Origin: Cryptomeria japonica
Lineage: Eukaryota > Streptophyta > Pinopsida > Cupressales > Cupressaceae
Direction of reading: 5' to 3'
Assembly: GCF_030272615.1 (NCBI RefSeq)
Contig: NC_081415.1
Coordinates: forward strand, 262,372,925-262,432,924
Length of the DNA: 60,000 nucleotides
Positions 24,291-35,541 of the stretch are shown piece by piece (the stretch's first letter is position 1; every line of letters begins with the position of its first letter). The notes under the pieces were generated by a model that saw only the letters and a program-made list of their open reading frames with translations, did not search any database and was not told the DNA's origin. A program made the translations under genes and the position numbers.

Positions 24291-25510
24291 AATAGAGATG
24301 AGAGTGTCAGTATTAGGATTTGAGGAGTTGAAGACCTTGTATGATGATGACCTGGATTTTGTAAAACCTTGGTAAGCATGTAGAGAACCAATTATGGTAG
24401 ATAGAAGCAAGTGGTTGGATTATGTTATTCAGAGGAGTTCAGTTGTGTATACCTAAGAGTTCTATGAGGGAGAATCTAATAAAGGAGAAGCATAGTGGAG
24501 GATTAGTTTGACACTTTGGTATTGACAAAATAGTAGCACTGGTAAGTGAATATTACTTTTGGCCTCATATTTATAAGGATGTTAGGAGATTTGTGCCGAG
24601 TTGCAAAGTTTGTCAAGTTGCAAAAGGTAGTAGTCAAAATGTGGGATTCTATAAACTTTTGACAATACCAAAGAGACCTCGGGAAGATATAAGCATGGAT
24701 TTCATACTTGGATTACCTAAGACACAAAGAGGGAATGATTCTATATTTGTGGTGGTGGATAGATTCTCAAAGATGACTCATTTCATACCTTATAAGAAGA
24801 CATCAGATGCAGTGCATGTAGATGACTTATTTTTCAAGGAAGTGGCGAGATTACATGGATTACCTAAGATCATAGTTTTAGATAGAGACAATAAGTTTGT
24901 TGGTTATTTTTGGAGAACACTTTGGAAGAAGATGAAGACATATTTGAAGTTCACTTCTAATTTTCACCCATAGACTGATGGATAGACAGAGGTAGTAAAT
25001 TGGAGCTTGGGAAATTTGTTGAGATGCTTAGCTAGAAAGAAGACCAAAAGTTGGGATTTGATTCTTGCACAAGCAGAGTTTGCCTACAATAATTCAGTGA
25101 ACAAGAGTATCAAAAGAACACCTTCTGAGATTGTTACCAAAGCACACCCTAGAGGTATATCATACTTGAGGGATATCAGTAAGGAATACTAGCAGAGTGC
25201 AAAAGCAAAAGAATTTGTAGATCACATGAAGAACTTACATATTCAGGTTAAACAACATTTGGACGATATGAACAACAAGTATAAGGAGAAAGCAGATGAG
25301 AAGATGAGACATAAGGAATTTGAAGTTGGCAATGAAGTGATGGTATATTTAAGAAAATAAATATTTCCAGTTGGAACCTATAACAAGTTGTAGATGAGAA
25401 AGTTTGGACCTTGTAAGATCTTGAGGAAATTCAGCTTTGGAAATGCATATGAAGTGGAGTTACCAGATAGTTTGAGTATTTCACCTATATTTAACATTGC
25501 AGATCTATAA
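24291..25510 (+). pseudogene. pol: Integrase of element B
   Basis: Zinc finger: EKHSGGLV, a stop, HFGIDK and CKVCQVAKG (24484-24625). Core: ISMDFILGLPKTQRG (about 24690), DRFSKMTHFIPY, HGLPKIIVLDRDNKF (about 24855) and a TEVVN string after 24985 carrying the Glu. C-terminal: FAYNNSVNKS and a GNEVMVYLRK-like piece near 25330, then MRKFGPCKIL. Stops fall at about 24972, 25190 and others. Organisation is that of a chromovirus integrase ahead of a chromodomain. Confidence 0.8.
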
Positions 25511-25539
25511 CAATATCATGAATCAAAATTTAATGAAGA

Positions 25540-25748
25540 CAATATTGTAGACTTGGAGAAACAGTTGTCCCAGAAGGAACCAGAGCAGATTGAAGGCATT
25601 TTGGACTGTAGGATTGGGCGTAGTACTTGGAGCAGTCAGTACATGGAGTGTCTTGTGAAATGAAAAGACAAACCAGTTGAAGATTCATCTTGGATTTCTT
25701 AGGCAGAGGTAGACCGCTTTGGTTTTCCTTTGACCCCAGCAAAGTGAG
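25540..25748 (+). pseudogene. Chromodomain at the C terminus of element B integrase
   Basis: The reading VDLEKQLSQKEPEQIEGILD is followed by R.GRSTWSSQYMECLVK, a stop (TGA for a Trp-like position), KDKPVEDSSWIS, another stop and AEVDRFGFPL. This order is the chromodomain core (start strand, LVKWK-like strand, DSSW turn and C-terminal helix). Chromodomains target integration to heterochromatin and define chromoviruses. Two stops interrupt it. Confidence 0.75.
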
Positions 25749-25778
25749 AGACTCAATTTTTCAACAACCCTGAATGTC

Positions 25779-26558
25779 TGATGCAGGAGCATCCCCGGTT
25801 CTTGGCAATCTTGCATCAACTAAAAACATTTCTTTTCAGTTTGTTTTTGTTTTGTAGTTTCAACATTTCTTTCTGCATTTTCTTGCTTTTTCTCACCAAA
25901 TCTTGCGGAGTTGTATTTTGCTTGAGGACACGATCATATTCCTTATTCCTAATTTGTGGAGTATTTGGATAATTTAATGATAAGTTATTGCTTCCAGATT
26001 TCGAGACAGTTTTTGGCTTTGGACACTGAAATCGTTTGGACCTCTTTGCATTAGCGAAGCTTGCAAACCCTTTCATAGCTTGCAGAGCCTCATTTCCTTG
26101 ATCCTGATTTTCCTTGGCATGTGGCCGACCTTCCCTTTGATCCATACTTCATCCTTTGGATTTTCCGAAGGAATCTCTTTGGCGGAGGCCAACTTTTTGG
26201 TTTACACGTTTAGTCTTGTTCTTCGACATTTGATCACTTTTGGGCCGATCAGATCTCCTTGGATCATATTAATCATTGTAAATGACCATTAGAATTCAGT
26301 CAGGTAGAACATAGTATATAGATATTAAGATTTAGAAGTCCTAGAGTGACTTGTTCTGTAATTAAGCATGTTTGTAGTAGGTCAGTGAGCTGAATCTTGT
26401 ATCCTGGATGTTATCGGTTGCTTGTAAATAGTTTTTATGATCTAATTCATTTATTTTTGCATTATATCTATCATATCTTCTTATTTTCGTTGTGTTTACT
26501 CTTGTTGCCTAGTCTGGATCGGTCTCTTTGAGGTCCCTCCTAATTGTTATCTGCACTA
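25779..26558 (+). repeat. 3' LTR of element B
   Basis: 780 bp, starting TGATGCAGGAGC and ending CTGCACTA, directly followed by the GTCTT duplication. Longer than the 5' copy because of small insertions such as TTGCTTTTTCTC near 25880 and TTTTCGTTGTGTTTACTC near 26480. Confidence 0.88.
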
Positions 26559-26563
26559 GTCTT

Positions 26564-27075
26564 ATGAAACCAACATCTAATAGTTTCTTGAGTTATGCTT
26601 TGACTAATATTGTGATCTGAGGATGCATCTTTCTGAGCTTTTGTTTTATTGGTTTGGCTCTTTCTTCTACTATCAAGTGATGCATTACGAGATCTAGATC
26701 TAGTCCTAGCATGTTTTCATATGACCATGCAAAATTGATTTCTCTTTTGAAAGAACTCTATAAAATCAGGTTCTTCGACCGGAATCAATGATTTTGCTAA
26801 ATATATTATGTGTGGATTTTCTGGTGAACCCAAATTGACTTCCTTTTTCTCTTCTATGAGAATAGATGATCTCTCCTAATTAGTGCTAAATGGGAGAATG
26901 TCAAACCTTCCATCTTTAGACGCCTCAGAGAGGTTTTCACCTTTCGATGCGTCCTTTGTTTTTACTCTTTTGGTCTCCAAAAGTGCCACAATGTGGTTTT
27001 CACTTGAGGATACTATTTTGATTGTAATATTTTTGCGATTGAAAGGTTTGGCATTCTCTCCAAAGTAAGTCACAT
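26564..27075 (-). pseudogene. pol: Reverse transcriptase N-terminal part of element A
   Basis: On the minus strand, EEPDFIEFF (about 26760) precedes INFAWSYENMLGLDLDLVMH (about 26745-26690) and AKPIKQKLRKMHPQ (about 26660-26610). LKKLLDVGFIR follows and ends at the element B target site. The right flank of B therefore holds the first RT residues and the left flank holds the remainder. The 5' piece (27073-26876) is open and reads as the polyprotein segment before RT. A frameshift occurs near 26750. Confidence 0.8.
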
Positions 27076-27820
27076 TGTTAAGTTAAATAGTGAATCCAAC
27101 CTTGTGATCCTCATTTGGTATGTCATCCCATAATTCAAGAAATTATATGATCATGTCATCGTTTTGGAAGGTGTTAAGGTGTGGGGGATCTTGTTGGTTC
27201 TAATCAATGAGTTTAGGATGAATAATTAGAATTGCTTCATTAATTAGGTTAAGTTCATAGGATGTTTTAGTTGGGGGAAGTATGGAGGAATAAAGGTCAT
27301 CGTCAGTATTATCCTCTTCGTAATCAGGCTTGGGAGGTGAACTATTTGTCCTTGAAGTATCCTCATCAACTGGATCCCAAAAAGTTTTGATCCATGGATC
27401 TTCGTTAGCTCTTTTATCATCTAAAGAATCCTCATAAAAGCCATTTAAAGAATCCCATTCATATTCATTTGAATCGGTCACATAATCACTTGGTAGAATT
27501 ATGTCATTGTACCTTATAGGGATGTCGTTAGGGTTGAAAGTTTTGAGATTAGCTACTACAATTGTCGTATCTGATCTGGTGGCTGATGCTGCTTGAGTAT
27601 CTGAAATGGACAAAATTAGCAATCTCAAAGTGATTGACCTTTGTGCATCCCTTTGCATGTTCGATGTTCGTGCATTCAATGAGTGAGAGGTGTTGGCATG
27701 ACTTTGATTTTTAGATTTTGTAGGTTGATCTACAATATACACTTTTTTTCTTCTGGAAGGGGTGAAATTGGAAGTGGTTTTCTTTTGTTTGCTTGGAATC
27801 CTGAGCTTAGAAGAGCCTCC
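27076..27820 (-). pseudogene. Polyprotein linker between G-patch and RT of element A
   Basis: A 180-codon minus-strand frame (27742-27200) encodes an acidic, Asp/Glu/Ser-rich linker (EYEWDSLNGFYEDSLDD, PDYEEDNTDDDLYSS). No catalytic motif is present. It sits in the same polyprotein order as the flanking G-patch and RT, so it is probably a spacer of the pol polyprotein rather than a separate gene. Confidence 0.45.
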
Positions 27821-28033
27821 TCAACTAGGATTGAATCCGAGTGCAATTGTATCCCGTGGTTGTAACAATGGTTGCAATGGCTCTTGTACACCTCGTTTGT
27901 GGGATCCCAATTCACTATGGACATCATAGCCCATCTTTTGCATTAGGATAAAACCTTTACCATACCTCTCTATAGGGATTCTGACTTGTTGTCTAGCTAT
28001 ATTAGAAGGGTCTTTGTAGATCCATCCTACCAA
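27821..28033 (-). pseudogene. G-patch-like domain in the element A polyprotein
   Basis: The 70-codon open piece contains ERYGKGFILMQKMGYDVHSE followed by LGSHKRGVQEPLQP. The pattern Gly, hydrophobic pair, KMGY, xGLG-like (here ELGS), (R/Q)G, EP matches the G-patch family, an RNA-binding and helicase-activating glycine-rich motif. It lies between protease and RT. G-patch segments are known next to proteases of some retroviruses; its role in plant Tat-like elements is not established as far as I know. One of the usual glycines (GLG) is Glu here. Confidence 0.6.
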
Positions 28034-28379
28034 GTCTTCATCAATAGTTTCCTGTTACTATGATCTGTCAGGAATGAATCCATCAAGTGTAGTAGTGTTG
28101 AAGGCAACAAGTGGATTGAGTGACTGTTATAGTTTTCCATGAGTCCTAGGTGAAAGGGGTAGTTGGCCAACACAAAAAAGTTGACTAATATTATACTCTC
28201 TTGGACCTTCATCCTTTACTTTCATTTTCAGCTTTTCTTGTTTGGGTGTAGGGATCGGTGGATTGGGGAGATTTGTGGGGTGGATGTAAGATTATGAGGT
28301 AGTGGCTTATCTATTGCTAGGAACTATGATATCTAGTCGATGCCTTATATTGTTCAAAAAGCAAATGGGTTGGCATCAC

Positions 28380-28790
28380 CGAGGATAGTAATCTCTACTC
28401 TGTTATGTGGAAACTTGATGCATTAATGGTAAGTGGATGGTATTGCTTGCATGGTGTGAATCCATGGTCTACCTAATATGATATTGTATGGAAGAGGGAG
28501 GTCTAGGACTTGGCAAACAACAATCTTCACCATGGGTCCTACCTTGACTGGTAGAGTAACACACCATTTTGAGGAGCTTTCTGCATCATCATAGGCCTTG
28601 ATTGTGGTTCGATTTCTGGCATCTATTGCATCTTCTGCATATCCCAATATTGTGATTAACTATAAAGTACAAATGTTAAGACCAACTCTATTGGAAATCA
28701 AGACTCGCTTGATTCTGTGTTTATGTATGAATACCTCAATGTGAAGAGGGCCGTTATGTGGTTGTTGAAAGTATGCATCATCATTCTTTG
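28380..28790 (-). pseudogene. pol: Aspartic protease of element A
   Basis: The minus strand reads NRVGLNICTL (about 28688-28660), a stop, then a 74-codon open piece 28647-28423. This piece has ITIKAYDDAESSSK, LPVKVGPMVKIVVCQVLDLP and YNIILGRPWIHTMQAIPSTY. After a TAA it continues CIKFPHNRVEITILGDA. The LGRPW block and CIKFPHN are conserved protease C-terminal features of Tat-like elements. No Asp-Ser/Thr-Gly triad is visible at the expected place, so the protease is inactive or the triad has mutated. Confidence 0.75.
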
Positions 28791-29113
28791 CAAAAAGTGA
28801 GGCATGGGGATGATTTGAGACTACCAACCATGGCTTAAAATTGATCTGTGTTGAGGTCGGGTGGAACTGATGCTTCTTGGAGAGCTTGGTCTAAGATGGT
28901 TTTATATGAGGGTGATAAGCGTAAAAGCTCTAGTATGGAGATAAGTGTTGGTGTCTTATCTAATTGGTCCACAAGGTTATAATATTTGGGCAAGTATGCT
29001 TCTCTTTATGGTACTCCTTGTACAACAATCTTACTATGGTGAGTAACAAGTTGCATGCAAAATATGTACCTTTGATTGTAATGGTTGCAACTTGTTCATT
29101 GGCATCATATAGG

Positions 29114-30769
29114 TTATGGTGCATGGGTGTAGTTTGTCGTATTATCTTGATTCTTACCTTGATGGGAGGGACCTCCTTTCTCATATGATGGGAGTGGATT
29201 CTTGAACATGGTATGATCAGTATTGGAAGTTTTTACATTGTGACCATCCACTTCTATGTCACTTCGATCAATGAGGTCTTGAACGATATCCTTTAAACGA
29301 TGGCAGTTGTTTGTATTGTGTCCTTTTCCCTTATGAAATTCACAATACTCATTATCTCTCCACCATGAAGGTTTGACCTGTGGTTCATAGTTTGACATTT
29401 TAGGTAATGTAATAAGATTAGAAGAGATGAGCTATCGTAAAATCTTTTCAAGAGGTTCTCCTAAGGGTGTATAGTTGCGATTGGGTTTATAGGTAGGGTA
29501 CCTATTTTTAGGATCCTCTTGCTGTGTATTTGGAGGTTGATTTCCTTGATTGTTTTGGGGATTAACTTGATTGGTAGTGGGGTTGTTGTGATTATCTGCT
29601 TGTCCTGCAATTTTGACAATGAGTTGGGAAATTTTGATAGTTCGTGCATCTACAACACCATCATTAACAATGTTTTGTTCTTGGCCCAAAACTTTGGTTT
29701 GTCACTATTGTAGGCTGGTCGTGTACCATCTTGGTTGTCTTTGTATATTTTGACAAGTCCCTTTTTAGTAAGGGCTTTCTCGATTTTAATTCCTTGAGAT
29801 ATTACGTCTTTGAAAGTGTCTAAACATTTTATGTCTAAGTAGAATTCCATTTCCTCATTTATATTTGAAATAAATGTTTTAACTAATTGTTCTTCGGGAA
29901 TGGGGAAGGATCGTCTGAAGGTGTCTCCATATTTGTAAGAATGTTGAGAATAACTTTCCATTCTTTTGTTTTCTATTGTATAGATTAGCCATGGAGACAT
30001 CTCGTTCTATGTTATGCACATGATGAGTGATAAATTTTTGTACCAAGTCCTCAAAGGTCCTGATCCCATTGGGTAGGTGTGAGAACCATTGCATGGACGA
30101 GCCTCCCAAACTTTGGGGAAAAAGGTGCATTAAATATGTGTCCTCATATACAACCTCTAAGAAGGTGGAGAAAAATTCTCGCACATGATCTCAAGGGTCT
30201 CCCTTTCCTTTGTATTTATCAAACTTTGGGGTTTCAAAGTTGCGTGGGAAAGGAGGCATGTATATGTTTCTATCAAATGGATATGGACATATATATTTGA
30301 GAGTATATTTCTTTTGTGACCTTCCTGAGTGTACTTGTTGGGCAAGGTCTTTCATCTGTTGTCTCAACATATCCATTTATGTAGGATGAGGCAGGATGTT
30401 TCCGTGTTGATAGTTATCTTCATAGTTATGTGTATTTCTTGCCCTCCCATCCTCTTAATTTTGGTCTTGCTGATGGCTATGTTGGGCTTGTTTTGTTACA
30501 TCCCTAAGTTGTGATACTTCAAATTCAGTAGGAAGTTTAGTGCCATCTTGAGCAAGATTTAGAAAATGGGCATAAGTATTTCCATTGAGAACTTCTTCAA
30601 AAAGTCCGTTAAATCTGGGGTTGCTAAGGGCGTCTTCTATTTGGGATTGTGTAGGGGTATTTGGATCTCCTCTTCTTGAAAAGGGGTTAATGTCCTCTTC
30701 TTCTTCTTCCCATATTTTTTTTTGCCTCTGACTCTGAGACCTAGTTCTTGTCATGTTTGAAGTGCGCAT
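29114..30769 (-). pseudogene. gag: Gag of element A
   Basis: Starts at ATG 30769 with an Arg-rich basic N terminus (MRTSNMTRTRSQSQRQKK) and an acidic run. It proceeds through MDMLRQQMKDLAQQVHSG (30376) and PPFPRNFETPKFDKYKGKGD to the capsid block FPQSLGGSSMQWFSHLPNGI (about 30130-30070), FEDLVQKFITHHV and IPEEQLVKTFISNINEEMEF (about 29905-29850). The knuckle YCEFHKGKGHNTNNCHRLK (about 29340-29285) and IVQDLID follow. Three in-frame stops (for example CGA-to-TGA at about 30188) and a frameshift near 29950 disable it. Structural protein of the virus-like particle. Confidence 0.85.
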
Positions 30770-33642
30770 TCGTGAGAATGAAATAGTGGGTGTTTGATCT
30801 TCTTTGATAGTTCTAAGATTTTATGATGATGAAGATGAGTTGAAATGTGTAGGGATGAGTGATATCCTTTTACTAAAGGTTTGATATCAAAAAATTTCTT
30901 TTTGAGATTGCTTTCTTTGTTTCAAATAATTGTGAGATTCGGTGTAGCGAAGTTTTGTGTTTTACAAAGCACAAGCTACCTAACTATGAGAGGATGCACT
31001 CAAAAGCTAGTTTTAACATATCTAGATGCTTAGTAATGCCTTTTAGGATGATTGATCCTAGATATAGAGACACACTAGAAAGTATGTTTTGTTGTGATTA
31101 GCAATATCCTAAAAGAACTAAGGACAAAACCTTGGTGTGTTGAGAGGAATGGATTTTTGATGTGTTTGGAATGAGTGTAGAACCTTTTGAAGAAAATATG
31201 GAAGGTATTTATGGAAAATGAATTATTTATGAAAAGGGGTGAATGTTGAATTATGATTATGAAAGGTATTTATATTTGGATGACTTGATTTTGGAATATG
31301 GAAGATGTGTGAATTTGGAAAAGAGATTTTGAAATATGAAATATGGAAAACTTAGATGACTTGATTTTGGAATATTGTGTGAATAGGAAATATGGAGAAT
31401 GGAATATGTGGGAATGATTTATGAGAAAATGGATAAATATGGGTGAATTGATGAAATATGGAAGATGTGGTGATGTGAAGTGTGATTTAAACGTGTATGA
31501 GATATGGAGGATGTTTGAAAATGATTTGAATGTTTAGGTGGTCTGGAAAATGTGTGAATTAAAACTCTCTAATAGGTGATTGCAGGTTGTGGAATGTATG
31601 ATGAAGGAATGCATTGACTGTGATTGTGTCTATATGATAAAGCTCTTCTTTGAAAGAAAGATTGTGATGTGAGGGGCTCTAGCTCAAAATTGTCGGTGAA
31701 ACCGTAACTAAAATTGTGAGAACGATGGATGAAGGTGCAATGTTTTAATAATAATTTATGAATTTTGTACAAGAAACTTCTTTTCTTTTGGATTTTCTTT
31801 TCACTTTGTTTCTTCTTGGTTTGTCGATAAATTGACTTCTTGGCATATTTGAGAGATTTCCAAACACGAAGCATTGATGGCTTTTTGAAGAATTTTATTT
31901 TTCGAATGTAACTTGTTTCAAATGGTAGATGATTTCTTTGAAAAGAAGACATGACAAGAACACAAGCACATAGAAACATTTCTTTTCTCTTGATAATTGT
32001 TGATGTTTGTTTAGGATCTTTTCAAATCTGCTTAAGGATATTTTCAAATCCTTTTTCGTTTTCACAGGTTTTTGAACAAACAAAATACAAATCAGATAGA
32101 CTCCACTATTGTCAAAAAGGTAATTCCTAATACCAATAGCCCACACTTGATACTTTGTCAGCTCAAACAACCCTGTCACACCCTACGGTGCGCCCGTTTT
32201 TTTGCCTTTATCCAAAATTTGAACTGAAGATAATTGCTCTTCAATTGGATCATTTTCTTGGGAGATATATGGTGAGTGTATTGAGGGTAGATTCTTCCCC
32301 ACCCTTTCACTATGATATTACAAATGTTTGGCTAACTGACTCCGCGAGGTTTCTATTTCTAAAGTTTTTAATCAGGCTTTCATTTGGTCTTCAATGATAA
32401 ACTCCCTTGGGAGGCTTCCCAACTTTTACAACAAAGTACTTTACATATCTCAAGGATACTGGGGGAAGGCTAATTGCTGAGAAAAACCGTTGGAGGGGAT
32501 TTTCATCAGCCTCCACATTTGATTATAGTGGGTTGGAATACTTGGTGTTAAAGTCGTTCTCCACTTAGGTTGTTCCCCTCACACTTGCCTTATAGGCACC
32601 TCAGGAGGGTAGGTCTGCTAAAGATTTTATCTTAATGCTAAATTGAAAGAAAGCAAGTAAAAGTGAGTTTGGCTTTTTGATCACCCAATTAAGGGGAGAG
32701 CATATACCTATCACTTAAGACAAAGCAAACAATGTTTATTTTTTAGCTCTTCATAGCAATGATTTTCTAAGTCCCATTTGGAGATGTTGCTCCAACAAGC
32801 ATGATATTCTTTTTATCCACAAAGCAATTTGTTTGAACTTGTAATGAAATCATGGTCAACAAAGGAAATCGCTTTGCAAAAATTGAAAGTGGCTTGTGCT
32901 TTTTTACTTGCAAAAAAAAAAATGGTTGACTATTCTTTTTACCTTGCAAGAAAAGAAAGTTTGTTTTGTTCTTTTTAAGCCCAAATGATAATGGTCCTAA
33001 CTTGCAAAAAGGAAAGTCTGAATTTATAGTTTCTTTTAACCCTTTGCAAGAAAAGAAAGTGTGATTCTTTTTAAGAACTAATATACAATGAAATTATTTT
33101 TAAGCACCAAGGGAAGTATGAGGTTCTTTTTAATTTGCCAAATAAAAGAAGTGAGTTATTTTTAAACCAACATTGAAAAAGCAAGTAAAAAAAAAGAAAA
33201 ATGACTCCTCTACAACCTATAAACCACTAGTAGAAACCTGCAACTAATACATGAAAAAGGGTTAGTGCATATGGTAGGCTCACAAGCCTAAAATATTTTC
33301 CTTGAGATTACAAAATTACGCCTCCGTTCGTGAAAAAAGTGATAAAACAGTGCAGGTTACAAAAGCGCTAACATAGAGCAAAATTGCCAATGTATAATAA
33401 AAGCACCACAGAAAACTGCAAAAGCGCTAAAACAGTTTAGAAGAGGTATAAAATAGAAGGAAAGCGCTAAAATGAAAAATAGGCTAACTAACAATAGGGT
33501 GCTAAAACGCACAATGAAAGCACTAAAATAAGATTCAAAGGTGCTATTGCGGGAGATGGAAGCACTAAAACACCACATGTGCATGAAAATCTGCAAATTT
33601 TTTAGAAGTTAGGCAAAATTTTAAGATTTTAAGTGTTGGATT
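30770..33642 (-). other. Long 5' leader of element A with several repeat clusters
   Basis: This lies between the PBS and the gag start. It contains no convincing domain; open frames such as 31569-31979 and 31895-32179 are short and lack motifs. Three repeat clusters stand out: AATATGGA-type repeats (about 31190-31560, with GATGACTTGATTTTGGAATAT at 31280 and 31352), TTGCAAGAAAAGAAAGT units (about 32890-33070), and AAAGCGCTAAAA units (33361-33575). A leader of nearly 3 kb is long but Tat and Ogre-type elements are known for long leaders. Confidence 0.55.
33361..33575 (-). repeat. AGCGCT/AGCACT motif cluster next to the PBS of element A
   Basis: AAAGCGCTAA occurs three times (33362, 33421, 33461), each containing the 6-bp palindrome AGCGCT. 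Four variants follow (GGTGCTAAAA near 33498, AAGCACTAAAA near 33518, GGTGCTATTG near 33540, AAGCACTAAAA near 33561). Spacing is 20-60 bp. In the element orientation they begin about 70 nt after the PBS, the usual position of retroviral packaging and dimerisation signals. That role is inference only. Confidence 0.6.
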
Positions 33643-33658
33643 CACGTCGGGTTCACCA
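33643..33658 (-). other. PBS of element A
   Basis: On the minus strand TGGTGAACCCGACGTG begins two bases after the LTR end. It differs from the initiator Met PBS used by B, C and D and shares its first nine bases with the PBS of element E. I could not assign the tRNA with confidence. Confidence 0.7.
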
Positions 33659-33660
33659 AA

Positions 33661-34270
33661 TCATGCTGGTAGAAATGGCTACAAGAGTAAAAAAGTAAAT
33701 CTCAATGTTAGTATGTTAATTCAAACATGAAACCCAAAACAAAGAACTAAAAACCAATTCAAAGCATATTCAAAGGAGATTTAATAACAAAATGAAGAAA
33801 GCACAAATAAACAAACAAACAAAGATTTGTTTTTCCTAAGATGCCTCCATGATGCTTTGATGATTGTTCCTCCCTTGTTTCTCTCCTCTCCAAGTCCCAA
33901 ATGAATGAAGCTCTCAACTTTTAGCACAAGCCATGGATGCCATATGGAGATTCAATATTGTTTGAAAATGCTTAAACAAGATGCCATGCAAAACAAGATG
34001 ATGATGCTATGAGAAAGCTCTAAATGTCTATCCTAATATCAATATAGTAATAATGCTCTAATTCTTCCTCTTTTTCTTGAGGATGATAGCTCCTTTTATA
34101 GGAAAAATAGAGGATTGGATGGTCAAGATTAATCTGGTTTAGTAAGGGATAGGATTGCATGTGAGGATCGTGATCCTCAATCCATGTTTGTAACTTGCAC
34201 CAATGTCGTGGTGACAAGTGGCCACATGAGAGTGTTACTCTCCGTGGTTGGGGTTAATGGATAAATATTT
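33661..34270 (-). repeat. 5' LTR of element A, first part (split by element C)
   Basis: Matches 10827-11435 of the 3' LTR. It starts TCATGCTGG where the other copy has TGAATCTGG, and breaks at 34270, where element C begins with TGTTGGAT. The second part resumes at 41325. Confidence 0.9.
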
Positions 34271-35485
34271 TGTTGGATATGGTTGTTCATTGTTGTTGAT
34301 AGGATATGTTGTTGTCATTAATGTCAACATATTCCTATGGTTTGATCCAATGTGATTGGTAAGATATTTTGATCCGGTGTTGCAGTTTTGTTTTAGTATT
34401 TTGTTGCTTTGCAGAGTGATATTTCCTTTGGTATATTCCGATATGATCAAATCTTGTCCCAAGACTTTGGAATATTGTTTGGGATGATCTTATGTATCTT
34501 CATTTCATATGGTTCATGATTTGGTGGTCCACAAGTTATTTTTATTCGTAACAGTTACTGATTGATTGTGTTCTTGAGCTTTCAGACTTTGACAGATGAA
34601 GATTTGATAAGTGGTGTTGGTGTAGCTGTTCTAGATGGTTCTAACATGCTTACTGGTGTCTCCTAGTCATTTCCTATTTGTTTTGGTGATTTCTATGAAC
34701 CAATGATGATTTTCATGTTATGCGGTATTTCTAGTGGTGTAGCGTGTTACGGTTGATCTTGGTGTGGTTTTCGATGGAGTTGATCATTTGGGAATTTGAA
34801 TTAGGACCTTTCTATGCTATGTAAAACACTATATTGGTCTAGTGGTTGATCTTTGTACTATGAGATGTAATTTTGTAATTGTGAGTTGAGGGTTTAGTCA
34901 ACCTTGTTATCAAGATTGATGAATTGTATATATAGGTGAGTTATTTATGTAGTTTGGATGTCGATATTTTGTCTACATTATCAGAGAGAGGTATATGTGA
35001 AAACAATTGATTTATCATTTGGTGTTGAGTTTTAGGTGAGATTGGTGTTGTTGGAAAGACATATGTGCTTAACCAAAACTGTAATTAGGCATTTGGAGAT
35101 TCTATTCTTTCAATTCATTTCTTCTGGATTGTAGTCTAAATCTTGTTGTAAGTCAGTGAGACTTCCTTGAGGTTTGTAGACTTTCGGGCATATATCTTTT
35201 GAGCAGTGAGCTCTAGGCAGTGTGCCTGAATGCATGTGCATTCCCCATTGTATTATTTACACATACTACTACAGAGTATCATCTTATTGTGGGTAGATTC
35301 CCACCGTGGTTTCTCCCTTAATCGGGTTTTCCATGTAAAAAAATGGTGTTGTGTGTTGTGCTATTAAATTTCTTATCTATTTATTGTTGTAGTTTATTTG
35401 ATCTTTTGTTGTGCTTAAAGTTTTATATTCTGGTGAAGACTAATTCACCCCCCCTCACAGTCTTCCTTCTTAACTGCTACCAATA
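34271..35485 (+). repeat. 5' LTR of element C
   Basis: 1215 bp. It carries the shared copia blocks TGTCAACATATTCCTATGG (start), GTGGGTAGATTCCCACCGTGG..TTTCTCCC (35290-35320) and a seven-C tract (35449-35455). It ends in CCAATA where the 3' LTR has CTAACA. By eye roughly 13 of 100 sites differ from the 3' LTR in the 34370-34640 section. Confidence 0.9.
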
Positions 35486-35487
35486 AT

Positions 35488-35499
35488 TGGTATTAGAGC
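35488..35499 (+). other. PBS of element C (initiator tRNA-Met type)
   Basis: TGGTATTAGAGC begins two bases after the LTR end. One transition from TGGTATCAGAGC, the primer-binding site of most plant copia elements. Confidence 0.85.
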
Positions 35500-35541
35500 A
35501 AGATCCTCTAGTAGAAGCTTAATCACTTGAGGAGATCCAGG

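Larger units (their letters stand above)
20341..26558 (+). mobile_element. Element B: complete Ty3/gypsy chromovirus inserted in the RT of element A
   Basis: 5' LTR 20341-21087, PBS 21090-21101, gag, protease, RT, RNase H, integrase and chromodomain in that order, and 3' LTR 25779-26558. A perfect 5-bp target duplication GTCTT flanks it. The LTR consensus start is TGATGCAGG (3' LTR) with the 5' copy mutated to CTATGTAGG. The end is CTGCACCA, mutated to CTGCACTA in the 3' copy. It lies antisense to A. All reading frames are interrupted, so it is structurally complete but coding-dead. Confidence 0.88.

Noticed and set aside
33361-33575. CRISPR-like spacing of short repeats
   Set aside because: Repeat cores are only 8-12 bp, imperfect and irregularly spaced inside a plant retrotransposon leader; no cas genes and no prokaryotic context.
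35488-35499. tRNA-Met gene fragments
   Set aside because: The TGGTATYAGAGC matches are primer-binding sites adjoining LTR ends, not tRNA genes; no cloverleaf is present.
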